DNA of 64,000 nt from NCBI GenBank assembly GCA_009617715.1, contig VTFK01000377.1, positions 62,001-126,000 on the forward strand, written 5' to 3'. Shown here in pieces: positions 11,891 to 23,472 of this stretch. The notes beneath the pieces were generated by a model. The model made no database searches. It saw only the letters and a list, made by a program, of their open reading frames with translations, and was not told the DNA's origin. Positions within the stretch are counted from its first letter, which is position 1; each line of letters begins with the position of its first letter. This DNA is from Plectrocnemia conspersa. Lineage: Eukaryota > Arthropoda > Insecta > Trichoptera > Polycentropodidae. Position numbers and translations under genes: made by a program.

Positions 11891-13404
11891 TAAGTTTCAC
11901 GCGTAAAATCTGAAAATATTAATTTTAATGTTTTACGATTTTTTTTATTATTTATTTATTTCATTAATTTATTTAGCTAATATAGCTAATTGTTTATACA
12001 CTAAACAAATATAATCAAAACCTTCTTTTTGTGTTTTCATTTAATGATTGTTATGGAGAAATTCGATGGTTACGTCCCTTATACATCGCAAAACGTTTTT
12101 AAAGAGCGGAAGTGCTCCTTCGTGTCAATTTAGTTAAGCGGCTATCTTCAGCTAACCACATGGTGCTGAAAAGTAGAGTACGTTCTCCTGCCATCTCGCG
12201 AGAACTTGTAGCATATATTGAGCGTCTTTCGAGCGCTTCTTGGTGCGTCTTTGACCGAACTACTTTTGTGTAGATATTATCTAATGGCCACAAGCTCAGT
12301 CATAATCTGCGATCGAAATTCATCCATCAATTATGGTTGGAAAGAATATTTTTATTGTCACGAAGCTATTGTTTCTTTCTCTCGAAACTAACCGCCGCTG
12401 TGAAAATATTCTAGACACGAATCTTTCTGATGTAACTTCAACTACTTTTTTGAATATAGATTGCAGGTCTCTTTTATGCAATAAAGTTCAGCAGAGCTGC
12501 ACTGGCGGATCTTGATTATTTTTTTGCTGGAAAGATTCAATAACTTAATTTGTATGTAAAAGATTTCAAAATTATCTTTAGTTTTCTTTACTGGTATAAA
12601 TAGTTTTTTTGTCGTACTGCATGACTCATATTTTTATTAAAACTTGATTCAAAATGAATAAGTTAATATGTTCTATATATCGAAACCATCCATGAAAAAT
12701 AAATATAATTTAATTGTAATATGTTGGAAAGTAAACATCTATAAAAACGAGACCTTACAGAAAAAACTAATGATACAACTGAAATCGACATATAAATCGT
12801 GTCATGCTAACTCATTTTGTCGAGTTGAAAAAAGTTTCATTTTACATTTTTATCATGTGCGCCAATTTTCAAAAAAGCAAATAGTTGGGTATCGGATTAA
12901 TGTTCGGTCATGTTTCCCCTAGTAATTCGACCGTAATCGTTCTGTTGTTCGACTATGAGGTACATTTTTGATATAAAAATGAACGTTTTTATTATTGCAT
13001 GAAACTGCAAATTAACGTGATAACAGCTTGCGCGAAAATAAAATAAAATACACCCATTTATAATTATTAAAATACCCATCACGTTCTTGCAAAGTCTCGG
13101 GACTTTCTTGGCGAAAGGCCCTTAGCGAGAGGCTTTAACTGGCGATATCACTACATATTTTACTTTAATTTTGGCGTAACAATGCGTTTACATTAGTCAA
13201 GTGGGTTAAAATTTCTCGAATAAAAGCGACACGAAATCAAGCGGCTTAATTAATGTAAACGAGGCATAAAACTCGCCGAAATGAGACTGTTTTGCGCACG
13301 ACGATCGCGCTTCGTGATTATTGCGTAAAAGTACGAATTTTCTGCAGAAATTTAATCTAAAAAAATGTTGATGTGATGAGATTGCACGTTTGTATGTGTA
13401 TATA

Positions 13405-13440
13405 TGCGGCTCACGAGCCATATGCGGCTCTTAGGTTATG
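13405..13440. mobile_element. Fragment of a hAT-type terminal sequence
   Basis: The short run tgcggctcacgagccatatg, continuing gcggctctt, is the imperfect palindromic ggctc/gagcc block often found at ends of animal hAT elements. No second terminus or transposase remnant was located with confidence. Confidence 0.35.
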
Positions 13441-13829
13441 CGTAATATTTATTAAATACCTTTTGTATATATTTATACTTTAGTTTTAATAAAAATATCA
13501 TTTTTACCTTAAATCATGGTTGAAACATCATAAATTAATTTGAATTCGTTATTTATGTTTACTACATAATAGATCTTCAAGTTTTAAAGCAAAAGTTTAA
13601 ATTATGGGTTAAAAAAATTATTGACATATAAATAAATTATATAATTTTTTATCTTGGGTACATCCTAGTTATTAAAATTAACTGCGTTAGTATTTTTAAA
13701 GATAATTTTGTATTGATCTGACTCGGAATGTCAGGAAAATATGGTGGGTGACTTAGAACTTTTTATTTAAACCGATTTTGTTGGTGTGCTTAAGAATGGC
13801 TTATCGCACATTCGCTGTTGTTTGTTATT

Positions 13830-14315
13830 ACATATATCGTTGAAAACAATTATTTTCCCCGATGTGAGAACATTACTGCCATACAAAAAAAGGAAAACAA
13901 ATACACGATGGAGAATTATAGGTTGGTGTCGATTTTATTAGCACCAGCCAAAGTATTTAAAATTATACTTTATAAGTATGCTTCACACTATTAAAAAATG
14001 GTTGATTAATCAACAGCATGTTTTTAATGTACCGAGATCTGCATTGTTTTTCTAATTTTGTGCAAAAAATCTCAATATAAGCAATCAAGTAAATGTCATC
14101 TTCATTGATTTTCAAAAGGCTTTTGATAATATTTGTCATGCATCAATTCTTAAAAAAATTAATTAGTTTGGATTTTCAACACAAATCATAGCCACATCAA
14201 GAATTATTAAAGGTTCTAATTTCAGTCCATTAATTTAGTTTTTATTATTGATATTAATAAGGTTATTTGTAATACAAAATTCCCTATTTTTGCCAATTAC
14301 TTCAAAATATATTCC
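13830..14315 (+). pseudogene. Non-LTR reverse transcriptase relic (sense strand)
   Basis: A second jockey/CR1-type RT remnant. In order: SLKTIIFPDV from 13837; NYRLVSILLAPAKVF from 13914 (the conserved NYRP.S.L...K.FE block); VNVIFIDFQKAFDNI from 14089 (motif A with its aspartate retained); GSNFSPL from 14212 (end of GVPQGSNLGPLLF); and FANY at 14289-14300 where YADD is expected. Several stops and frame changes separate these. Both catalytic aspartates of the YADD box are lost, so it is inactive. The endonuclease and 3' end were not identified. Confidence 0.8.
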
Positions 14316-14756
14316 ATTGAGGATTATAAAAAAAATAATTCATTTTGATGTTAAATATATATGCGCGTGGACAAATCTCAACATATTGGGAATATAAATA
14401 TAATTTTTAATAGCTCACCAATGAATGGTACTACCCAGAACAGGCACAGCTGTGGAGGGGATGGCACAGGATGCACAAGTGTTCTATGTTTGCCGGCGAT
14501 AGTTTTATGTAATATTTTAATTTTGTCGTACGGAATATTATGGAATCTTCTGTTAACGAAAAAAAAAAAAAATTCGGGACCCACAAATTATGTGCTAGTG
14601 AAGAAGAAAACAATTTTTTTTCCGCCTGTTCATATTTATGAACACATTTGTGTTATATCTTCATTACAAACATCATTTATGTGATGTGATCCGCTACAGT
14701 CAAACGATAGATTTGCAATTTATTATTATTATTACCTAAAAGAAAAATTATTTATA

Positions 14757-14963
14757 CAGTAAAACTTCGCTTAAGAAGCACCTCCCATAACGAGCAACAC
14801 AAATTATAAAAAATAACTTGTTTAACGAGCGTCATTTTGCATAACGAGTGACGAATCGTATTTTACATTGATTCATATTTGAAAAGTTGTTTCGTTTAAC
14901 GAGTGCTTCGCCTTACGAGTATGATTCTGTAACGAATTATGCACGTTAAGCGAGGTTTCACTG
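14757..14963. mobile_element. pogo/Tigger-like MITE, copy 1
   Basis: A 207-bp element with terminal inverted repeats: the left end CAGTAAAACTTCGCTTAA pairs with the right end, whose reverse complement is CAGTGAAACCTCGCTTAACG. It is flanked by TA on both sides (14755-14756 and 14964-14965), the Tc1/mariner superfamily target duplication. The CAGT(G/A)AA.CTCG start and internal taacgagcg/ttaacgag repeats are typical of pogo-type MITEs. No coding capacity. A related copy is at 28056-28321. Confidence 0.8.
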
Positions 14964-15059
14964 TACTTTGAAATGATGTTAGTCTGCATTTGTGTCGAAA
15001 CAATGATAAATTATATGGGTTTGTCACGTGAGTCGCCAACTATTAAAAACATCGGTCCC

Positions 15060-15170
15060 ACATGGATGACTGCAAAGCGGTTAACTTTCAGTAAGCTTGT
15101 GGGTCCTAAGAGCCCAAGACTGATACTGCGATGGATAGACGAAATTCAGAGAATCAAAGTTAGATGATCT
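15060..15170 (+). pseudogene. Probable RTE-type LINE 3'-terminal coding fragment
   Basis: The + strand frame reads TAKRLTFSKLVGPKSPR followed by LILRWIDEIQRI. RTE-clade polyproteins in insects end with a KR..GRP..RW.D(D/E)I stretch, and this fits loosely. A stop follows directly, and the expected W...A.DR..W tail is not seen. The match is short, so it is tentative. Confidence 0.35.
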
Positions 15171-18100
15171 TAGACGAGACTAAGGTCTACTTTTGGCTAT
15201 AGCCAATATATGCTGATGAGGAAGGATCAATTTTAATGAAATAATAACAAAAAATCGCACTAAAAATGTATTTAAGGATCTCAAAAAAAAAATCTTATCG
15301 GTTATTTTGTCTTAAAAGTTTGTGGTATGTACGATATATTATTTAAGTCATCTGTTCTACGAACTTGCTGTGAGGAACGTCGCACCGTCGCTACGCATAT
15401 TGCAGATATTTTATCACACCAAACTTTTGAATCCTGTATGTGGTGTTCCATTAACATATTTGTTCGTATTTATTTTAATCTTGATAATATGTCATGCTGC
15501 TAGTATAATGAGTTCGACTTACAGAGAACATGCATTATTTATCGCGCGGTACACTGTGCACAAGTTAACCGAATAAGTTACCCTTTGAATTATAACTCGC
15601 GACGATTATGCACGGCGCAAAGTTGCCATCAGTTTGCGGCTAAGTTTAACAGTTTCGGCAGCATCGTCTTGGTTCAGTTGTAAGGTCACGTTTTGTTATA
15701 GCCGCAATGTGGATATTTATCTCACTCGTAACAATGTGAATTTCGAAAATTTTGGACCCTCTCCATTGTGTTAATTTACGACGATACGTGTCAACAGATG
15801 CCTTTTTGCGCTCAAAATTCAACGCTTCTGTTTAGTTGTTTATTCCAGGGCTGCGAAATCACATAAATTACATTATTCGGCTCTTTTATAATTTTAGGCT
15901 ATAATTCTTACTGGTTGCATTTAGTCACGCCTGAAATGAATAAAAATAATATAAATACTTTTTCGCTGATTTGTACACATAAAATAAATAAATGTGACCT
16001 TTTAATTGGCTGATAGCGAAAAAAGATTCTCTCGAGTTTAAAACAAGCGGTTCTGCAAATTTTTTACTTCTATATAATTATAATATTAAATATATTTGAG
16101 TCAAAGTTGGAGGTACATTTCAAGCGAACCGCAGTCCTTATTTATTTATACCTACATTTTTAACGCTAATATACAGAATACAATTGTGGGAGTATAGGAA
16201 ACGGATAAATTTGATTACTTCCACATACGTTCTAGTGGTAGAAGCAAGAAATCAAACACGGGGCAAAGTTCGCTAGAGCGCTCGTTTGAAAGACTCACTA
16301 GCGAAAAGTTTGAGATGCTGCTACTGCCACTGAAACTTTCGAAAGTTCAATTTTGCGTTTTGTCGTAATGCAATGCGATATTCTTGAATCGGATTTTATG
16401 TGAAATATTTTCTGGTTTATAAACGTATGATCTGATTTATGCCGATGATGCGCGAATTATGTTGATACGGGCGATGCAATTTTGGATTTTGGACGAGTAT
16501 CGAATTCTAAACCGAAGAAACCGTCGAGTATAAACTCAATATATAATATAATATTTTTTCATTATAAATAACGTGAACGACAGCGAGTCCTTATTTATTA
16601 ATAAAATGTTCACTGAAAACGGATAAAATATTTACGTATTTGACTATTTATTTATTTTAAAATAGAAATCCGGAGATCTCCAAACATTTTTAGTAGCATG
16701 ATAGGTTGAAAATGTAAAAAATATGCGGGGAGTTCTTTGTTAAAATTTTCACATCCGGATTTAATTTTTTTACATAATTGATACAATATTATATTTATAA
16801 TTCTAAAGTACAAAAATATATTAAGACCACTGGGTATCGTTACAAAATTATTTATAAAATTCGGCTTAATGGACTATCGTAAATATTTAAGCGGAACAAC
16901 TAGACTACATCTATGTTGTTATAATTACCTTCGAGTAAGAAATTAATATTTCACTGAAAATATAAACCAATATTTAATTAAAGAATGGTTTAAAGTTGGG
17001 CAAATAACTCGGCATGCGAATTGAAATAATTCAGATCATATCGTTAGTAAAATAATGAATAAGGTTAATTCAAAAGAGTTATTAAGCTCTAAATAATCTT
17101 GGTTTGCTGTTTTATTTGGCTTTTTTGTAATTATTATTATGTTATTTTAGAATTCTTAATGCCGTTAGCTCATCAGTTACTTTTATAATTAGTAACAGAT
17201 TTGATTGACTTGCATCTTAGAAGAGCGGTGGGCCATAGGTTGAAAACCTTAATATTTAATACATAACTAAATATGAAGGTTTATAAAAGATGAAAAGTTT
17301 ATCTTAACTAAAAACAGTGTAGAATCTTACACCAGGTTAGGTCCATATAAAATATGTATATTAAACTTTCATTATTTATTTTATTGTAGACGCATTAGAT
17401 AACCTTATAACATTTTTTTTAATATTTCAGAATTTCACAGAAACTGAAATTAAATTAGACTATTTATTAATAAAACGTTTCCATGGAATATATTTGTGTT
17501 TTAATACTATTTTATGATACCATTCAAACGTTTTTAATAATAGCGTTTTACTGCTCCAATATCTTGTGTGTAAAATTTCATCATATATAGTAAAAACGTT
17601 CGAAAAGTATCGAGCCTTAACTGCTCTAATATCTACGTTTACTACATGAATAAGAGTAGTAAAATTTTCTCGTAAACTTTTTGCATGGAGGCATATCTAG
17701 CATTATGTTTATGTATAAAATAATAAATTGCTGATGCCAGTAATAAATTTAGTAAGGCTCGGAAGATTTGTTTATTAACTCGCGGACATTAGCCGTTTAT
17801 TGCCCAATTTCGCGAATAATTCGGCGCCGACACGACGATGCAAAAATTAAACTCGAGACCTCTTAATTAAGTTTCGTTTTGTTAAATTTCGCGAAATTAA
17901 ATTTCACGGGCACGAAATGGATTACAGGCAATGAAGTGGATATGTAAGCAGAGTGAACGCGGTAACTTCGCTAAGTGTTTCAAGAACGTAAAACGCCACT
18001 ATATAGCTTTAAGTAACGTGAGGTTCAACTAATAACATAATAACTTACATAATATGGGTTCGATGCGAAATAAGATAATTATTGTATCGATTAAGTAATT

Positions 18101-18502
18101 TGAACTACGGCGATTAGATGGGAAATTCTATTCGTTATATATTCTAAACAAACTTTAAATAAATACTAAAATATCGTGTCTAGTAAGTCTAATTTATAGT
18201 ATTTATATTTGAGCTGCGATACGTGTGGTATTTTTAGAAACTGTAACTTTTTAATAACCAAAACTTAACTTTTTCCAAGTACGTTAATTACGTACATATG
18301 TATCAACATGAACTAGACAACAGACTATTATAGAGAACGTTTTTAATATTGGAAATCTCAATGTTAAAAAATACTATATAAGTTTTTCCACATTTTCCTT
18401 CGAGTAACTTTGATCGCCTCTGTGCATAGATTTGTTCAACTGATTAAAACTATTTATTGTCGAGGCAATTGTGTTGTTAAATATTTCACTACAGTGAATT
18501 AT

Positions 18503-18562
18503 AATAGAGAATAGATAATTTGGAATGCATGGGCATTCCATATATGTCAGTAGTTCTCTATT
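18503..18562. repeat. Nested hairpin of about 60 nt
   Basis: Outer arms aatagagaa (18503-18511) and ttctctatt (18554-18562) pair perfectly. Inner arms ggaatgc (18522-18528) and gcattcc (18533-18539) pair perfectly around a 4-nt loop. The middle is only partly paired. The size resembles a small pre-miRNA, but mid-stem pairing is poor. Confidence 0.4.
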
Positions 18563-18829
18563 TATACTATAAGTTAGATATTTATCACTATCACTACTTA
18601 CTTAATAGTTGCTGCTTGTGTTGCTTACCCCAATGTAACGCATTGTCATGTTGCAAAGAACGATTTACAATAAATAAATATTGAATTAGGGAATGACTGG
18701 TTAAAGCACTTTATAAAATATCTATTTATTTGCTCACTGCAATTACAACACCCTACAACTTTTCATGTTTTTAAGTATATACAGATAGCAATAATATAAT
18801 GTATTACTAGCATGTGCTACACAACTCAC

Positions 18830-18897
18830 ATCTGGGAAATCAGGAATGTGTGTACCTATATTAACAGTATTGTATCGGATTGCGAAATAAATTTTTA
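18830..18897 (+). repeat. Dispersed repeat family, copy B
   Basis: It contains aatgtgtgtacc, then attgtatcggattgcgaaat and a T-rich end, aligning with copies A (741-800) and C (32891-32960) with gaps. Confidence 0.45.
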
Positions 18898-19787
18898 ACG
18901 TCGAATATATGTCAGTTAAACAAGCTTTTATGTCCTCGGCGACAATTTGCAACTGATTGTCGTGTATCACTCACAAATGAAGAAAAGAGGTATGACATCA
19001 TATAGATAGATATGTCTATAGGACTCTTATCAATATATCAAATAAATAAAAAACTTTCGGTGTTTCGGTGTTATTGAACAAATGTTCGGCGACTTATCAA
19101 AACTGAAATTCATTGGAACATAATGTTCGGCGAATTTGGATTGCACGCGAACGATTTAGTTCAAAATATTTTTTAATTTTAAATTTTTTTTGATTAAATA
19201 ACCCGTTAATTATTAATTTATTTCATTTTATTAATTTAGTTTTTAAGATAAACGACAATCGTTTTAAAAAAAAAATAATTATTTATTTTTTCTATCTACT
19301 TCTTGGGCAGACGAATAGGATTTTTTAAAATGCCATAGACGATAGGTAAAATGCATATGTTGTAAATCTTTAAGCTCACAATTGTTTGCAATTAAATTTT
19401 GTTTGGTGGGCGCGAAATTTTGGGAAACATTGTGAATATAATAATTGTAAAACAAACAGCAATTTCGTACCGAATTTCATTTATTACAACCGAAAGTGAA
19501 ACAAAAAGAAATTTCGTATATTCAATTTTGCACAATGTAAAAACTTTGCAAGGCCCTCGCCTTTCTTTCCCCGTTTGAATGGGTTTCCGAAGAGGGATTT
19601 TATTCGCGGAGCGGCTGTAAGACAACACAATAAGTCATAAGACTTGCGACTGAGTTTGCTTAGCTTTTCAGTCGCGGCAAAAATATATTTTCCAATTATA
19701 AAGGAACAAATGTAAATATACGTTTGAACAGGGATAAATTTTAATTTCTCGAAGGCCACCACCGACTGGAAAGTCTCGGAAAATGGA

Positions 19788-19802
19788 AGAGAGAGAGAGA
19801 GA
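19788..19802. promoter_or_regulatory. (GA)n tract in a GC-richer island
   Basis: An uninterrupted GA run of 15 bases within a CpG-containing stretch (about 19550-19920). GAGA-type runs are bound by Trithorax-like/GAGA factor in insects. Similar tracts lie at 36465-36481 and 53502-53513, also in richer islands. Confidence 0.3.
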
Positions 19803-21827
19803 ATGAGTGCGTATAAGTGGCAAGGGATTGTCGAGCACTCGGCCCTTCTAGTAGAGAGTGAAATACTACGAGCACTTTTACGCTGCCCTTAGGGGACTCT
19901 TCGAGCAAATGGAAAAGTGCAATGAATCGTTTTTTTATTTAAAAAAACAAATACCGCATTACCGCTTGGTTTATTGCAATTTTAAGGTATACTAGTTGTT
20001 TTATTTAAGGACCGGACAGTAATCCAATAAAATAAATATTTTTATATATATTAATATTGAGTGTCTCTCGTATATTATACATACGTTTTATACTTGATCA
20101 TGGATTCTCAATATTTCCCACCTCTCTCTTAGTTCGTAAACTTTTGCACTTACATCGTACATTTGCGGGAGTTTTCGCTCTGTTTTATTTAGTCGCATTA
20201 TATCAAAGTGGCATGTGACAATTTTATATAATGATTTATTCATACCCTGGTATCCGTTAGCGACGGCTCATCCGGTGGCCGAGCTGCAAAATTTTCACGT
20301 GCGCCGCAAAAACGTGATGTTAAAGCTGCAAAGTTACCTTAGCTGGACGGAAAAATCCGTGCCGCGTGATGTATGTGAATCGCTTCACAATGCACCCGAT
20401 TCGCAACGGTACCTCTCGATCGCTATCGAAACGAGTAATGTTTTTTCAGCTACGATGTACCACATTTTCGACGTGTCGTTTGAATACTTTAAATAGGACG
20501 ATTTACAACTATTTGTACAGAATGGAAAATATATCACTATGTTGGATGATACGCTCGTCATATTTTTGCAAACATACTATTTATAATACAAAACAGTTCC
20601 AAGGCTTCCATTATTCTTGGATATTGTTGATGTATATAAGGCAGGTACCAGAGAGGCAACTTATCATCATGACCCATAATTATTTATTGTTATGACTTTC
20701 GTCTATAGCATTAATTAAAGTTTTGTTATTTTTCTCTTTTTTATTTTGGGTTCATAAACGATCAAAATTTTTTTATGCAATCTTTATTTTTTAGAGTGAT
20801 GCTTCGTCAGTATTTAGTAATTAATATTATTTTCTTTATAAAATGAAACGCATATGTTTACTTGAGTAAATTTATGTGCATCGCTAAGCCAAAGAAGGAT
20901 TGATATTGTGGGGGTCGATTTATTTCGTTTCCTTGGAGCTACGCTGTGCCTTGGCAACACAGCGGCGTTAGGCAAAGTTACTGGTATCGTAACATACATA
21001 CTCTTATAACCATGTAACATTTAAACGTAAATAAATATTCTGTAGCAATTGACCTGTGTCTTATTGCCAATTCACTAAACTATGTTCAATGTAACCTTTT
21101 TATGATTTAGCCATATGTGTTTCATCTAGTAAAAAATATGTATTGTCCTGCCTCATTGTACCATTCACAAAATTAAGCGGTCTAGTTTATTTTACATTTA
21201 TAGCTTTAATTGCCCTTTGTAGATATAGTTAATTTGATGCAGGAAGGGCGGCAACGCACCTACTTTTAAAAATAAATAACTTAAAAATACCGTTTGGGAA
21301 AGGCCGCAAAAATTAAGAAGATGTTTGTTTATAAAAGTGAATTCTTTCTCTCCGGTTTCCATCCGTTATATAATACACATTTTTTCTTTTTATGTCAATG
21401 CCAGTGTAAGTTTATTTTTAATTATTAAACTTATATCATAATCGTTCTCAGGAATCTTTTCGTTTGTAGTGCTGTGGTGATTGGGTTTTCCGTAGTCTCA
21501 TCATAAGTACATTCTGTTCGTTGTTTCGATTATGTTCTTTATATTTTTATTGGACTTGTTACTCAATTTTGGGAGACAACTAAAAATAATTTAAAATATT
21601 ACCAATATTAGAATAAAGGAAGATGATAATTATATTAGATAATATTAAATTATAAGTTACCTATTATTTTATATATCGGTCACATAACTAAGGACTCGTT
21701 ACCATAACACAAAAAAAGAATACAAAACCTCAACAAAATGTTGCACTTCCCAACTAAACACGTCGAAACTTATCTATAGTTATATGTTAACTAAAGGGGA
21801 TAACGCAATCGATCAATCGTCTGTGTG

Positions 21828-21872
21828 TAGGGTTGCCAACAGTCCCGGATTGACCGGGATTGTCCCTCTTTC
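21828..21872. repeat. Terminal-like repeat related to 59087-59133
   Basis: It begins tagggttgccaac, followed by a semi-palindromic tcccggattgaccgggattg and tccc. At 59.1 kb a related sequence starts ctaggtgcccagacg and continues gcgggacagtcctggac. Both have the layout of a DNA-transposon end, but no partner terminus or transposase was found. Confidence 0.4.
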
Positions 21873-22829
21873 ACATTTCCGAGAAGAATTGTTTTTGACT
21901 TTCCCCCGGTTTAGAGATTCATAATTATAATAACCCTATCTGTGTGAGAAAAAAAGAGTGGGATATTTTGCCGTTCCCAAGGAAGGCGTGAGTTTGGTTT
22001 TATTATATTGTATTATATTTAAATATTTTACTTCAGAATAAAAAAGTATATAAATAGGTTCTTTATTAAAAAAATACATTTAATGCTCATTATTCATAAA
22101 ATTTCACTTTGTATTAAAAAATGCGCTACTCGACTTAACAAGTGCGCATTTCTTAGCGTATTGAATTGTAAAAAAGCCGAAAAAAAGAACCGTATCAGTT
22201 GATTTTTGGAGAAAGAATATTTTTTAGTTCATTTTAGTCATTGAGTGTACTTTAGAAATCACGGAAACGATAATGATGAATATATAAATCGTGCAGAGTA
22301 CCCAATATTGCACAAGAGCCACGCAAATTTTTAGAATGAATAATAATTGAATTACTGCAGTATAACAAATCAAACCTTGTAAGTTTCGAGATACACGCCT
22401 AATGACAATACTATTGTCCTTGCGTTGAATAGTGTTGTTGCATGGAATCTCTTTTGGCATTTATCGGATAATGGGCCATCCATCAGCTATATATAATTAT
22501 GGTACATGTTTTTATAATACTATACAAATTGTTTCATATAATCCAATTTATTGTTGAGAACACCTGATCTGTATATAATACCGTGTTTGCTCTTTTGTAA
22601 TCCCATTAAATCCTCATATGCAAATCTAATTAATACATGGGCAAAATAATCTAGTTTATTAATTAATATTAGTCAGATATAAGTAGCACGTTTAGAACTT
22701 CTTCTTGCATTAAAATATATGTATACGAATTGGGATTTGTTTTAATATAACGTAGGGTTTATTTGCATTGCCAACCCTTGTATATTTACACCCGTCGTGG
22801 CGTAATTATTTAACCGGGTTAATTAAAAA

Positions 22830-23270
22830 AGGAAACACATTTTACATAGCATAACCCCGAAACAAGACAGCGGATTTCTTTGGGATTTTGCTTTTGCGAA
22901 CCTTCGCGAAGTAGTTTCATTATTATTATTTATGCCCCCCGCCCCGTATTTATTAAATCGGCGCCGGATTAATTAAAATGGGGCTACGTACTAAATTTTA
23001 GATTTCATTCATTAAGCGGTTAAGGGTGGTGGTAGGTTCCGAGGTGGCTCGCGGCCTGAAATCACTTTTCAATATTTCTGGAAAAGTTTTCGGGTCACTG
23101 AGGAGGACGGGGTCTCGGCTCGGTTTGCCGGATTGGAAAAACTTGTACCGCAGAAAATGTAAATGGCGAAGCTTTCCTTTTATGGCCGGCCAATTCCCGA
23201 GGGTCCAACTCCAATCTCGCCGTCTTTGCCGCGGAGCCGTATATAGTACATTTGTCGGCAACAACGTATG
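22830..23270. promoter_or_regulatory. GC-richer island with homeodomain-type sites
   Basis: A CpG-containing island with ttaattaaaatgg and taaatcggcgccggattaat-type motifs, plus antiparallel ORFs (81 and 88 codons) that overlap and cannot both be real. Neither resembles a known family. Interpreted as a possible intronic enhancer by composition only. Confidence 0.3.
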
Positions 23271-23435
23271 ACCCTACCCTAGGGGTATGTGCGAACTTTA
23301 TTCAAAAATCACGACTTAATTGCTTCCGTGCTCGCTTGAATCTTATCAGCGCTCGAAAAAGAATCAGTCCATTTTCTGCTTCTTTAGTGTTATATTTCAG
23401 TATTTGTAGTAGAGCAAAAGGGTGTTTTTTTACTT

Positions 23436-23472
23436 GATATAATGTCAGACTTTAAAGTCTGAACATTATATC
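23436..23472. repeat. Near-perfect 37-nt palindrome
   Basis: gatataatgtcagacttt is followed directly by aaagtctgaacattatatc. The two 18-19 nt arms are reverse complements apart from one extra base in the right arm, and there is no loop. Such loopless palindromes are unusual outside transposon ends, and no target duplication was recognised. Confidence 0.75.

Noticed and set aside
16436..16500. L-I-Y-A-D-D on the + strand, the LINE catalytic word
   Set aside because: No other RT motif lies nearby in any frame, and a YADD word is expected about once by chance in a window this size. The segment is also GC-richer than the relics.
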